64,000 nt of DNA from Acidovorax sp. (GCA_031277855.1 JAITLO010000039.1:1-64000); one strand, 5' to 3'. Counted from the stretch's first letter, positions 7,566-16,428 are shown. The notes: generated by a model from the letters alone, not told the origin. Program-made: numbers and translations.

Positions 7566-8719
7566 TTGCATTGGCACGCAAAACGCTGGTGTATGAGTGG
7601 CGGCGTTTTATTCCATCGGTCTTCGCCGTGGGTTTTTCGGGCGTGTTGTTGGCCATGCAGGCGGCCCTGGTGCTGGGTATCTTCGGCTCGGCCGCGCTGT
7701 ATGTAACGGCCTCGTCCGGCGATATCTGGGTGGGTTATCCAGGCACGCAGAGCGTGAACTTCGGACGTGACATAGGCCGTGATGTGGAGATGCGCATGCG
7801 CATGGACCCTGACATCACGGCCGTGGAGTCCTATGTCTGGGTGGACGGGGACTGGCGTGCGGCCCAGGCCGCCGATACCCAGGCACAAGGTGGTGTGTCC
7901 ATTTACCTGTCTGGCATTGCGACCGAAGCAGATTCCATGCTGTTTTCCCACGCACTGAGGCCTTGGCAGCGTGCACGCCTGCGTGAGCCAGGGGCCGTCA
8001 TCGTCGACCGGGCAGATCTGCATACCCTGGGTGTTGACGAAGGTGGTGTGGCTTGGATCAATGGCCACCGTGTGCGCGTGGTGGCCGTGGTCAGCGGGCT
8101 GCGCGGCCTGGGTGGAGCGAATGTGCTGTCTTCGCTGGCTACGGCGCGCGAGATCGCGGGGCCGGAGCATGGCTTGGGAAGCACCTATTTTGTGGCCCGC
8201 TTGAAGCAAGGCGTGAAGCCCTCGGTGGTCCGCAATCGACTCAACGAAACAGGGCCGACGCAAGCCAGCTTTGGCCCTTATGAAGCCTGGACGGCAAGAG
8301 ACTTTGCACGTCGCTCTCAACGCTACTGGATGCTGGACACAGGGGCCGGTGCGGGGGTGCTGTTCATGGCACTCATTGTGTGCTTGGTGGGCTCGGTGGT
8401 CACCAGCCAGTCGCTCAAGGCGGTGGTCGCGGCCTCGGCGCGCGAATACGCGGTGCTCAATGCTTTGGGCGTCAGCCGAGGGGCCTTGGCCAAGGTGGTG
8501 GTCGAACAGTCTTTCTGGATTGGCGCACTGGGCTTTGTGTTGGCCGCTGTGGCCAGCAGCCTGCTTCTGGCCCTGGCCATGGCCTACCGTGTACCCGTGG
8601 CGCTGACACCCATGGCGGTGGTGCTGTGCGCGTTGCTGGTGGCGGTGCTGTCCCTGTTGTCGGGTTTGGGGGCTGTACGCAGCCTGCTGCGTGCCGATCC
8701 TGCCAGCTTGCTGCGTTAA
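7562..8719 (+). CDS. ABC exporter permease (DevC/MacB-like, FtsX fold)
   Basis: A 385-residue permease. One membrane helix lies near the N-terminus (about residues 18-45), then a large periplasmic domain (about 50-255), then three hydrophobic segments containing LFMALIVCLVGSVV and ending with SLLR. This layout is that of DevC/MacB-type permeases, which extrude substrates from the periplasm through a TolC-type channel rather than import them. It overlaps the preceding channel gene by four bases. The ATPase gene begins five bases after its stop. Confidence 0.85.
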   Translation: MIALARKTLVYEWRRFIPSVFAVGFSGVLLAMQAALVLGIFGSAALYVTASSGDIWVGYPGTQSVNFGRDIGRDVEMRMRMDPDITAVESYVWVDGDWRAAQAADTQAQGGVSIYLSGIATEADSMLFSHALRPWQRARLREPGAVIVDRADLHTLGVDEGGVAWINGHRVRVVAVVSGLRGLGGANVLSSLATAREIAGPEHGLGSTYFVARLKQGVKPSVVRNRLNETGPTQASFGPYEAWTARDFARRSQRYWMLDTGAGAGVLFMALIVCLVGSVVTSQSLKAVVAASAREYAVLNALGVSRGALAKVVVEQSFWIGALGFVLAAVASSLLLALAMAYRVPVALTPMAVVLCALLVAVLSLLSGLGAVRSLLRADPASLLR

Positions 8720-8723
8720 GACC

Positions 8724-9491
8724 ATGAACCCATCGTCTTCCATTTCCGTGCCCCAGATGGCCCAGGCACCCGCCAAGACCCAGCCCAGCCTGGAAGCCGT
8801 GCGGTTGAGCAAATCGTTTCTTTCCGGCGTGGTCAGCATACAGGTGCTGGAGTCGCTGTCGGTCAGCCTCTATCCAGGAGAGCTGAGCCTGATCTCCGGA
8901 CCGTCCGGGTGCGGCAAGAGCACGCTGCTATCGCTGATGTCGGGCCTGCAGTCGCCGGATAGCGGCCGCGCCATGGCTTTGGGTGAGGACCTGGGCAGCA
9001 TGAGCGTGCGTGCATTGGAAAAATTCCGGCTGCGCCATACCGGATTTGTATTCCAGGGCTTCAATCTGTTTCCTGCGCTCACTGCGCTGGAGCAGGTGCA
9101 GCTGCCGCTGGGCTATATGGGGCTGAGCGCCAAGGAGGCCTTGCAGCGCTCGCGCGACGCACTCGACGAAGTTGGCATGTCGCACCGCAGCCATATGCGG
9201 CCGGCTCAGCTTTCGGGTGGTGAAAAACAGCGCGTGGCCATTGCCCGCGCCATGGCCAAACAGCCCGAACTGCTGTTTGCCGATGAACCCACCAGTGCGC
9301 TGGATGCCGAGAGCGGCCAGCGCGTGATTGACATCTTGCACCGTGCGGCGCGCAAGCACGGCACGACGGTGCTGTGCGTGAGCCATGACCCGCGTCTGGT
9401 GCGCCATGCGGATCGAGTTCTCGGTATGGAGGACGGCTCCATACGCAGTGACAGGCGCCAGGTTGCCGCCATCAAGGAATCAAGCATATGA
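8724..9491 (+). CDS. ABC transporter ATP-binding protein (DevA/MacB-like)
   Basis: A 255-residue ATPase. It has a Walker A motif GPSGCGKST (residues 59-67), Q-loop region FVFQGFNLFP (108-117), signature LSGGEKQR (163-170), Walker B LLFADEP (183-189) and an H-loop within VSHD. The sequence falls in the LolD/MacB/DevA group. ATG 8724 is used; a longer frame from 8691 would run into the permease gene. It energises the adjacent FtsX-type permease, and its stop overlaps the next start by four bases. Confidence 0.88.
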   Translation: MNPSSSISVPQMAQAPAKTQPSLEAVRLSKSFLSGVVSIQVLESLSVSLYPGELSLISGPSGCGKSTLLSLMSGLQSPDSGRAMALGEDLGSMSVRALEKFRLRHTGFVFQGFNLFPALTALEQVQLPLGYMGLSAKEALQRSRDALDEVGMSHRSHMRPAQLSGGEKQRVAIARAMAKQPELLFADEPTSALDAESGQRVIDILHRAARKHGTTVLCVSHDPRLVRHADRVLGMEDGSIRSDRRQVAAIKESSI

Positions 9492-10501
9492 CATACCCCC
9501 AGAGCCGTTGCGCGGCTTTTCATTCGACGGGGAAACGCAGTCTGGTTGCGGGGCTGCCCGCCACATGGCAAAGCCTGATGCTGCATACCCGGCGGAGCGC
9601 CGGCTTGTTGCTTGTGCTGGGCGCGGCAGGCTTGCTTGCGGGTTGTGAGCCCGCCAATGAGGCGCAGCCCCCGGCCAGCCCGGCGGCGAATGCCAAGTCG
9701 CAGCAGCCGCGTGTGGTGGCTGTGGCACGCGGCAAGATTGAAGTGGAGGGGGGCCTCTTGGAGTTGTCCCCGGCCGTGGCCGGTGTGGTGCAGCAGTTGG
9801 CGGTCAAGGAAGGCCAGAGCGTGGAGCGCGGCCAGTTGCTGCTGCGTTTGGTCGATGACGCCGTGCAAGCCGATTGGGGCGTGGCCGAGTCCGAACTGGC
9901 CTTGGCGCAAGCTCGCCACCAGCAAAAGCTTGCACGCTTGCCCCAGCTCAAACAAAGCCTGGAGCGCTGGCGTGTGGCCGTGCGTGAGGGGGCTGCCGAT
10001 GCACAAAGCGCGGAGGAGGCCGCCCAGACATTGCGCGATGCCGAGGCTGAGGTCGAGCTCAGCCTCGCAGAGGCCAAGGTTGCACAACGCAAGCTGGAGC
10101 AATTGCGTGCGCTGCAAAAACGCCATGAACTGCGTGCCCCCGAGGCCGCCGTGGTGGCCCAGTTGAATACTGCCGTAGGCAGCCAGGCCCAGCCTGGGCG
10201 CGTGGCCTTGGTTCTGCTGCCAGCAAGGCCGCTGCAGGTGCGTGCCGAAATCAACGAGAGCTTTGCGGCCACGGTGAAAAAAGGCATGCAGGCCACGGTC
10301 ATGCTGGACGGTGATAACCGCTCTCCCGATACCCTGCCCGTGGCCCGGGTGACGGGCATCAGCCCGGTCTACGGCATGGCCTTGTTGCAGGAGGATCAGC
10401 AACGTGGCCCCGTGCGTGTGATTGCCAGCGTGTTGAGTTTTGACCAGCCGCCCACCGGCCTGCGGGTGGGGCAGAACGTGAGGGTGCAATTCCATGAATG
10501 A
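9488..10501 (+). CDS. HlyD/DevB-like periplasmic adaptor (lipoprotein)
   Basis: A 337-residue membrane-fusion adaptor. A lipobox (AGLLAGC, cysteine 53) is followed by a low-complexity linker, a lipoyl/barrel half (about 75-110), a long helical hairpin (about 110-220, rich in A, E, Q and R) and a second barrel half. The start at 9488 has GGAA upstream and an ATGA overlap with the ATPase gene. ATG 9578 would give a cleaner 23-residue lipoprotein signal. It links the inner-membrane exporter to the TolC-like channel. It overlaps the next gene by eight bases. Confidence 0.85.
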   Translation: MTYPQSRCAAFHSTGKRSLVAGLPATWQSLMLHTRRSAGLLLVLGAAGLLAGCEPANEAQPPASPAANAKSQQPRVVAVARGKIEVEGGLLELSPAVAGVVQQLAVKEGQSVERGQLLLRLVDDAVQADWGVAESELALAQARHQQKLARLPQLKQSLERWRVAVREGAADAQSAEEAAQTLRDAEAEVELSLAEAKVAQRKLEQLRALQKRHELRAPEAAVVAQLNTAVGSQAQPGRVALVLLPARPLQVRAEINESFAATVKKGMQATVMLDGDNRSPDTLPVARVTGISPVYGMALLQEDQQRGPVRVIASVLSFDQPPTGLRVGQNVRVQFHE

Positions 10502-11267
10502 ACTTCCATACCCCTTGAGCGGCTGTGATGCTTTTCCGCTGAAAGAGGACGAGAGCCGTGCTGTTGTGGTGCGCCATGCGGATGTGCATGAAAAACCGCA
10601 TTGCGGCTGGATGGTGCAAAGCGATTTTGACGGCACCATCAGCGTGGTGGATGTCACCGACAGCCTTCTCAACCGCTTCGGTCTGCCGGGCTGGCAGCAA
10701 CTGGAAGAAGACTGGGAGCGCGGAAAGATAGGTTCGCGTGAATGCATGAAGGGCCAGGTGGCATTGCTCGACATGAGTGAGGAGCAGTTGTGCGCCCATC
10801 TGGACACGATTGCCATCGACCCTGGCTTTGCAGGTTTTGTGGCTGCGGCAGAGGCACAAGGCATGGTGGTGCAAGTGGTCAGTGACGGCATAGACCGCGC
10901 CATACACCATGTGCTGAGCCGCCACGGTCTGGGCCATCTCGAAGTCATCGCCAACCGGCTGGAACAGGTGGGTGAGCGCCGCTGGCGTCTGGAGTCTCCC
11001 TGGGCCAGCGCCCGTTGCAAGCGCGCCAGCGGCAACTGTAAATGCGAGCGTCTGGCCGAGCAGCAGGCTGTGCATGGCCGTGTGCTTTATGTGGGCGACA
11101 GCACTTCGGATTTCTGCGTCTCGGGTCAGGCCGACTATGTGCTCGCCAAGTACAAGCTCATCGCACACTGCGAGCGCATGGGCATTGCCCATGCACCGTT
11201 CACAGACTTCGTGCAGGCCACCGAGCTTTTGCACAAGGTGGTGCAGGGCCAGGAGGCGATGGCATGA
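10494..11267 (+). CDS. HAD-IB family phosphatase (MtnX/SerB-like)
   Basis: A 257-residue haloacid dehalogenase-type phosphatase. Motif I is DFDGTIS with the nucleophile D44 and D46, motif II is VSDG, and motif IV is GDSTSDF. The family includes phosphoserine phosphatase and MtnX; the substrate here cannot be told from sequence. Extra cysteines (CKRASGNCKC) lie in the cap region. It is embedded by overlaps between the adaptor gene and an alpha/beta hydrolase gene, so it is co-transcribed with an exporter rather than with serine or methionine-salvage genes. Confidence 0.78.
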   Translation: MNELPYPLSGCDAFPLKEDESRAVVVRHADVHEKPHCGWMVQSDFDGTISVVDVTDSLLNRFGLPGWQQLEEDWERGKIGSRECMKGQVALLDMSEEQLCAHLDTIAIDPGFAGFVAAAEAQGMVVQVVSDGIDRAIHHVLSRHGLGHLEVIANRLEQVGERRWRLESPWASARCKRASGNCKCERLAEQQAVHGRVLYVGDSTSDFCVSGQADYVLAKYKLIAHCERMGIAHAPFTDFVQATELLHKVVQGQEAMA

Positions 11268-12202
11268 ATGCAAGGCCTTTGCACCTTGATCAGTCCCTGG
11301 AGCAGATCGGTGTGACCGAGCACGAATTCGTCATGCCCGGTCAGGGCCAGGCCGCGCGCACGGGCGTGCTGCTGGTCCATGGCCTGACTGGCACACCCGC
11401 CGAGATGCGGGTGTTGGCCAAGGGGCTGAACAAACAGGGCTTCACCGTGTATGCGGTGCAGCTCGCGGGGCACTGCGGCAGCATGGACGACTTGCTGCAC
11501 ACCCGCTGGACAGACTGGCTGGCCAGTGTGGAGCAAGGCCTGCTGCGTCTGGCAGGCCAGGTTGACCATGTGGTGGTTGGAGGCCTGTCCATGGGGGCAT
11601 TGCTGTCCCTGGCGGTCGCCGAAAAGCATGCGGACAAGGTGGCCGGGGTCTGCGCCCTGTCCACCACCTTCCGTTATGACGGCTGGAGCATGCCCATCTA
11701 CACCAGGCTGTCTTTCTTGCTGCCCTTGTTCCGCGCTCTGGGTATTGGTCGCCACAGCGTCTTCATGGAGCAGCCTCCCTACGGCATCAAGGATGAGGCA
11801 CTGCGTGCGCGTGTCGTTGAGCAAATGCATGGCGGTGACAGTGCGGCAGCAGGTTTGCCGGGCAACCCCTGGTGGTCGGTGGTGGAGCTGCAGCGTCTTT
11901 CAGCCCATGTGCTGGCGCGCCTGGACCGTCTGCGTTCGCCCTGTCTCGTCATCCATGCCAGGGAGGACGATATCTCGGCCGTGGGCAATGCCCATGACAT
12001 CGTGCGTCGTGCCACCCATGCCCATGTGGAGCTGGTGCTGCTGGACAACTGCTATCACATGATCACCATAGACCGCGAGCGGCGCACCGTGATCGCCAAG
12101 GTGAACGCGTTTGTGGCGCAGATTGCCAGTACCTCCGTGCCAGCGGCCGAGTCGGCTCCCGTGACCTCTGCACAGCTGATAGCAGGTGGTGTGCATGGAT
12201 AG
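11264..12202 (+). CDS. Alpha/beta hydrolase (carboxylesterase/lipase-like)
   Basis: A 312-residue hydrolase. It has the oxyanion HG motif (LLVHGLTGTP, about 37-46), a nucleophile elbow GGLSMG with S109, an acidic residue at D235 or D236 (HAREDD) and H265 (CYHM). This fits the Est30/monoacylglycerol-lipase-like group. No signal peptide is visible, so it should be cytoplasmic. The start ATG at 11264 overlaps the phosphatase stop (ATGA); a longer open frame upstream lies inside that gene. The substrate is unknown. The setting suggests an acyl or ester intermediate of the exported compound. Confidence 0.8.
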   Translation: MNARPLHLDQSLEQIGVTEHEFVMPGQGQAARTGVLLVHGLTGTPAEMRVLAKGLNKQGFTVYAVQLAGHCGSMDDLLHTRWTDWLASVEQGLLRLAGQVDHVVVGGLSMGALLSLAVAEKHADKVAGVCALSTTFRYDGWSMPIYTRLSFLLPLFRALGIGRHSVFMEQPPYGIKDEALRARVVEQMHGGDSAAAGLPGNPWWSVVELQRLSAHVLARLDRLRSPCLVIHAREDDISAVGNAHDIVRRATHAHVELVLLDNCYHMITIDRERRTVIAKVNAFVAQIASTSVPAAESAPVTSAQLIAGGVHG

Positions 12203-12563
12203 TGGGATGTCGCCCCTGGTCCTGACGCTATGGATCTTGAATGTGCTGGTGGACAGCGGCGGCCAGCTGGCCTTCAAGGCTGCGGCCAGCGAGCCCGGCG
12301 AGCTCGCCGGTATGGAACGCTGGCGCTTTATGGCAGCACGCCCCTGGTTGTGGTTGGGCGTGGGCTGTTATGTGGCCGAGTTTGTGCTGTGGCTGGCCTT
12401 TTTGTCTTTGGTTCCCTTGTCCGACGGGGTGTTGCTGGGCTCCATCAACATCGTGGCCATCATGGTGCTGGGGCGTGTTTTGTTCAAGGAAAAGCTCGCT
12501 CCCATGCGCGTGGCCGGCATTGTGCTGGTGTCGATCGGCGTGGGTGTGGTGGGCTTGCATTGA
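12195..12563 (+). CDS. Half-size EamA/SMR-like membrane protein (first of a pair)
   Basis: A 122-residue protein with four predicted membrane helices, including WLWLGVGCYVAEFVLWLAFL and the C-terminal VAGIVLVSIGVGVV. The size and helix count match ArnE/ArnF or SMR-type half transporters. The gene overlaps the hydrolase end by eight bases and is followed nine bases later by a second half-size gene. The two probably form a heterodimer, for example moving a lipid-linked or amine substrate across the inner membrane. The substrate is not inferable. Confidence 0.75.
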   Translation: MDSGMSPLVLTLWILNVLVDSGGQLAFKAAASEPGELAGMERWRFMAARPWLWLGVGCYVAEFVLWLAFLSLVPLSDGVLLGSINIVAIMVLGRVLFKEKLAPMRVAGIVLVSIGVGVVGLH

Positions 12564-12572
12564 TGCATTGAG

Positions 12573-13046
12573 ATGAAGCGTTTTTACATCATTGGCTTTT
12601 TGGTGCTCATGGCCTTTGACACCCTGGCCCAGCTCAGTTTCAAACAGGCCGGCAATGCAGCGCTGCCGCTGGAGTTCTCGACCGCGTGGTTGCTGCGCGT
12701 GTTCAGCCAGCCCTGGATTTATGGCGCTTTCATCGGTTATATCGGTGCATTTTTTTCGTGGATGACCTTGTTGCAGCGTGCGCCCATAGGGCCGGCGTTT
12801 GCAGCATCCCACCTGGAAATTCTGTCGGTACTGGCGTTGTCCTATTGGCTGTTCAACGAACAGATTGCTTGGCCACAAATCATTGGCTGCGGCTTTATTG
12901 TGGCGGGCATCGCCTGCCTGGCTGTGAGCGAAACGCGTGAGGCAGAGGGCCATGAAGACCCTGCCTCCCATGCGGGGGGCAACCCCGGTGCGGGCTCGGC
13001 CAGTGCGGGGGCTGCCGGTCTTGCAGAGTTTGGTCGCCATGGCTGA
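12573..13046 (+). CDS. Half-size EamA/SMR-like membrane protein (second of a pair)
   Basis: A 157-residue protein. Four membrane helices occupy about residues 1-122, with LSFKQAG near the N-terminus as in SMR/EamA half transporters. A non-membrane tail rich in Gly, Ala and Ser follows, and its coding sequence overlaps the DegT gene by 95 bases. The tail may be real or a read-on of the overlap. The pairing with the preceding gene recalls ArnE/ArnF, which flip undecaprenyl-phosphate-aminoarabinose. No arnA, arnC, arnD or arnT gene is present here. Confidence 0.72.
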   Translation: MKRFYIIGFLVLMAFDTLAQLSFKQAGNAALPLEFSTAWLLRVFSQPWIYGAFIGYIGAFFSWMTLLQRAPIGPAFAASHLEILSVLALSYWLFNEQIAWPQIIGCGFIVAGIACLAVSETREAEGHEDPASHAGGNPGAGSASAGAAGLAEFGRHG

Positions 13047-14274
13047 GCCCGTGGTTCCGCCTACGGCGGGGCTAGCGCTGCGCCTGAGCGATCTGCGTCC
13101 CTGGGGTAAGGGAGATCTGGCGTCGGCATTGGCGCAATGGCTGGGGGTGCCTGCGGTGCAACTCACATGCTCCGGCACATCGGCACTCATGGTGGCACTG
13201 CGCACATTGCGTGCACTTGCACCGCAGCGGGATGAAGTCATTGTGCCGGCCTACACCTGTCCGCTGGTGGCGCTGGCCGTGGCCCAGTGCGGGCTTCAGC
13301 TGCGCCTATGTGATTTGCGAGCCGATGCATTGGACATGGACGGCGATGTGCTGCGCATGCTGTGCGGTCGCAAAACCCTGGCTGTGATACCTACGCATTT
13401 GTGCGGGCGTGTGGCCGATGTGGCGCAAGCCCTGGAATGCGCACATGAGGTTGGCGCCTATGTGATCGAGGATGCGGCCCAGGCTCTGGGCGCCCGCCTG
13501 GAGAGGGCTGCAGGCGGTAGCGGAGGCAGCGAGCCTGTGGGGTGGCAAGGCGATATAGGCTTTTACAGTCTGGCCGTGGGCAAAGGGCTGAGTACTTTTG
13601 AAGGTGGTGTGCTGCTGGCGCGTGATCCGCACCTGCGCCAAGCTTTGGCACAGACAGGCGAGCAAGTACCCAGCAGTGTGTGGTGGGAGCTGCGCCGCAG
13701 CCTGGAGCTGATCGGCTATGCCGCGCTGTACCGACCATGTGGCCTGGGCCCTGCTTATAAAGCGCCACTCCAAAAGTCTCTGGCACGTGGCGACTGGGTG
13801 GAGGCCGCTGGTGATGATTTTGATGACTTCATTCCCCAGCATCCCCTGGGGCGCTGGCGCCAGCGTGTGGGGGGGTGGGCCTTGCAGCGTTTACCGGAAT
13901 TTTTGCGACTGACCGAGGAGCAGGCCGCAAGGCGCTGCGCACGCCTGGCGGCAATCCCTGGGATCGAAGTCGTGCGGGATGCGGTAGCTGGCCGAGCGCG
14001 TGGTACCTGGCCCGTGATTTTGCTGCGCTTGCCCACTGCGGCCGCGCGCAATGCATTCATCGGCCGGCACTGGGGTGATGGCAGTGGACTGTCTTTGCCC
14101 TTTGTTCATGTTCTGCCCGATTACGGGCGCTATGACCATGCGCTGGGTACAGCCCGTGGTGACAAGGTGGATGTTGCACGTGACTGGGCTGAGCGGCTGG
14201 TGGCCATCAGCAACAGCCCTTGGCTGGACGAGCCAGGCTTTGAAAAACTGCTGCGTCAGCTCGCAGCGCTTTGA
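12952..14274 (+). CDS. DegT/DnrJ/EryC1/StrS-family PLP-dependent enzyme
   Basis: A 440-residue fold-type I PLP protein. Conserved features are the CSGTSAL phosphate/ring site (about 73-79), VPAYTCP (98-104), EDAAQALG with D174 against the pyridine nitrogen, and SLAVGKGLSTFEGG with Schiff-base lysine K211. The family mostly makes amino sugars, but several members act on other ketones. ATG 12952 has GAGG upstream and lies inside the 3' end of the EamA gene. Following two ArnEF-like half transporters, it suggests an aminated envelope compound. The substrate is unproven. Confidence 0.8.
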   Translation: MKTLPPMRGATPVRARPVRGLPVLQSLVAMAEPVVPPTAGLALRLSDLRPWGKGDLASALAQWLGVPAVQLTCSGTSALMVALRTLRALAPQRDEVIVPAYTCPLVALAVAQCGLQLRLCDLRADALDMDGDVLRMLCGRKTLAVIPTHLCGRVADVAQALECAHEVGAYVIEDAAQALGARLERAAGGSGGSEPVGWQGDIGFYSLAVGKGLSTFEGGVLLARDPHLRQALAQTGEQVPSSVWWELRRSLELIGYAALYRPCGLGPAYKAPLQKSLARGDWVEAAGDDFDDFIPQHPLGRWRQRVGGWALQRLPEFLRLTEEQAARRCARLAAIPGIEVVRDAVAGRARGTWPVILLRLPTAAARNAFIGRHWGDGSGLSLPFVHVLPDYGRYDHALGTARGDKVDVARDWAERLVAISNSPWLDEPGFEKLLRQLAAL

Positions 14275-14370
14275 TGGCCGATATGCGCCGCACTCAGCGC
14301 TGGCGTAAGCTGCACAGCAGCAGAGGGGCAAGCACATGACTGAAACTGTTGGCAGCAAGAGGTGGCAACG

Positions 14371-15534
14371 ATGGTGCGATTGCTAGACCGTATCTGGGTC
14401 CGTTTTGGCTTGACGGTTGCCGTGGCGATTGCCGTCACGCTGGCAGTGCTGTCGACCAGTCTGCTGGTTTTTTGGCGGCTGGAAGAAGGCAAGTTCTACC
14501 GCGCGCTGCCTGTCGAGGTGCGTGTTGAATATGACGAGCTGGTGGCGCAAGGCCTGGACGAGGGGCCCCGGGCGATGCAGATTTATGGTGAGTACTGGCA
14601 TGGGGACCCCTGGGGTAGCGAGCGCTTTGCCCTGGTGTTCGCGCTGATGCTGGGCCTGCCATTCGGCCTGGCCACCGGATTCTGGGCATCACGCCTGGTG
14701 ACCAAACCTCTGGCATCCATGGCCGAGGCCGCGACCCGGGTGGCAGAGGGCGATCTCTCGGTGCGTGCCGATGGAGGGCATGCGCGCGGTGAGATGGCGG
14801 AGATGGTGCGGGGCTTCAACCACATGATTGATTCCCTGGAGGCCCTGGACCGCGAACGGCGCGTGACTGTGGCGTCTCTCTCGCATGAGTTGCGCACGCC
14901 GCTGGCGGTGCTGAGTGCGCGCCTCCATGCCATTGTGGATGGTGTGATTCCGGGCAGTGAGGAGGAAATGCAAGGTCTGCTGCAGCAATCGCTGCACCTG
15001 GGCCGTCTGGTGACGGATTTGCACACGATCTCACTCGCATCTGCCGGCCGGCTTTCGTTGCACTGCGAGCGACTGGATATGGTGGGCCTTGTGCAGGAAG
15101 AGCTGGAGCGCTTTGGTACGCGGCTGAAGGGAAAGGGATTCGAGGTGGATATCCGTCTGCCAGCGGAGGCCGTGCTGGTGCAGGTCGACCAGAGCCGCAT
15201 GCAGCAGATCATTGGCAATTTGCTCGAAAACTGCCTGCGCTATGCGGGCAGTGGCCGCTGGATTGGCGTGGTGTTGACGGCCGAGAGCGGACGGGCCACG
15301 CTGGAATTCAGCGACGCGGGGCCGGGCCTGCCTGACACCATGCGTGAGCGGCCTTTTCAGCGCTTTCCCAATCAGCCCGGGGGGCGCCACAACGGCTCAG
15401 GTTTGGGCTTGTCGATTGTGCAAACCCTGGTGGAGCTGCAAGGCGGTCATGTCGAGGTGGGCACATCGGCGCGTGGCGGAGCTTGCGTGCGGGTGCATTT
15501 CAATCTTGTGGAAGACCTGGGGCAGACGGCATAG
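14371..15534 (+). CDS. Sensor histidine kinase (BaeS-like)
   Basis: A 387-residue kinase. Membrane helices lie at about 14-34 and 88-108, with only a short periplasmic loop between them. A HAMP segment follows (about 108-160), then the H-box SLSHELRTPL with phospho-acceptor H172, an N-box NLLENCLRY (283-291) and G-boxes DAGPGL and GSGLGLSIV. ATG 14371 has GAGG eight bases upstream. It ends the exporter operon. Its presumed partner regulator is transcribed away at 5232, so the two-component pair brackets the cluster. The small sensor loop suggests detection within the membrane or through a partner. Confidence 0.86.
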   Translation: MVRLLDRIWVRFGLTVAVAIAVTLAVLSTSLLVFWRLEEGKFYRALPVEVRVEYDELVAQGLDEGPRAMQIYGEYWHGDPWGSERFALVFALMLGLPFGLATGFWASRLVTKPLASMAEAATRVAEGDLSVRADGGHARGEMAEMVRGFNHMIDSLEALDRERRVTVASLSHELRTPLAVLSARLHAIVDGVIPGSEEEMQGLLQQSLHLGRLVTDLHTISLASAGRLSLHCERLDMVGLVQEELERFGTRLKGKGFEVDIRLPAEAVLVQVDQSRMQQIIGNLLENCLRYAGSGRWIGVVLTAESGRATLEFSDAGPGLPDTMRERPFQRFPNQPGGRHNGSGLGLSIVQTLVELQGGHVEVGTSARGGACVRVHFNLVEDLGQTA

Positions 15535-15540
15535 CCGCAC

Positions 15541-16428
15541 TTAGCCCAGCGCTGCCAGCTGCTCCAGCAGTTGCAGATTGAATGCATGTTGCTGTGCCTG
15601 CCATTGCGGCAGCTCTGCCGCTTCGCGCTCGGTTTGCTGTCCATCGGCTGCGCTCAGCCAGCGCTTCCAGGCGCTGCGGTATTGCCAGGTGGATACATCG
15701 CCGGTGACATCGCTGCCGACCAGGCGGCCCCGCAGTGCAGGCAGCAGCTGTGCCAGATGCGCTTGCTGCATCTGGCCCTGGTCCCAATTGGTGCGCACCA
15801 CATTGGGCGCAAAAACATCTTTGTCTATGCTCAGATAGACCGGGTGGTGTGACTGGGCCAAATGCTTGGCGGCGGCAGCGGCCAAGGCATCGGGGTGGGT
15901 AAAAGAGCGAAAGCGTTCGCCCAGGCCCAGGTAGCGGGCCCACCCGGTGTCCACACCGCAGCTCCAGTAGGTGAGCTTGCCAGCGCGCAATGCGGCCAAC
16001 TGGTGTTCCCAGGCATGGCCCAGCCCCAGGTCGCCGGAAGTGATGCCGATGACATGCATATGGGCCACCTCCGGCAGCAAGGCCACCTGGCGAACCCAGG
16101 AGCCGCAATGGATGCCCCAGGGAAAGCGCATATTGTCGGGGTGATTGTCCAGTACCACCACCTCGATGGGCTGGTGCTGGCTGCGCAGACAGCGCTGAAT
16201 CAGCGGCCAGCTCAGGTGGTGGAAGTCACCGCTGCCAATGAAGACCGTGCCGTGGTGCGAAAAGGCCGACAACTGGGGTGCCAGCATATCCATGTGCGCA
16301 TGCAAGGTGCGCTGGCTGCAGCCAAAGCGCACGGCTTCGCGCCAGTCGTCGCTCAAAGCAAGGCGGATTTCTTCCGGCAGAGGGCCTACAGAGCCGTCGG
16401 TATCGAGCACCAGGGGAGGGCGCATCAT
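15541..16428 (-). CDS. Arginase/ureohydrolase-fold protein with altered motifs
   Basis: A 295-residue protein related to arginase/agmatinase. The metal-ligand positions look kept but in unusual sequence: GSGDFHHL (H70 or H71) in place of GGDHS, DNHPD (D94, H96, D98) for DAHxD, and SIDKD (D202, D204) for the last pair. A binuclear metal site is therefore plausible while the substrate may differ from arginine or agmatine. ATG 16428 has AGGAAAG at good spacing and overlaps the upstream gene stop (ATGA). The gene converges on the kinase with six bases between stops. Confidence 0.72.
   Translation of the reverse strand: MMRPPLVLDTDGSVGPLPEEIRLALSDDWREAVRFGCSQRTLHAHMDMLAPQLSAFSHHGTVFIGSGDFHHLSWPLIQRCLRSQHQPIEVVVLDNHPDNMRFPWGIHCGSWVRQVALLPEVAHMHVIGITSGDLGLGHAWEHQLAALRAGKLTYWSCGVDTGWARYLGLGERFRSFTHPDALAAAAAKHLAQSHHPVYLSIDKDVFAPNVVRTNWDQGQMQQAHLAQLLPALRGRLVGSDVTGDVSTWQYRSAWKRWLSAADGQQTEREAAELPQWQAQQHAFNLQLLEQLAALG

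Noticed and set aside
12195..14274. Annotating arnE, arnF and arnB
   Set aside because: The other arn genes are missing, and half-size EamA proteins and DegT enzymes serve many pathways.
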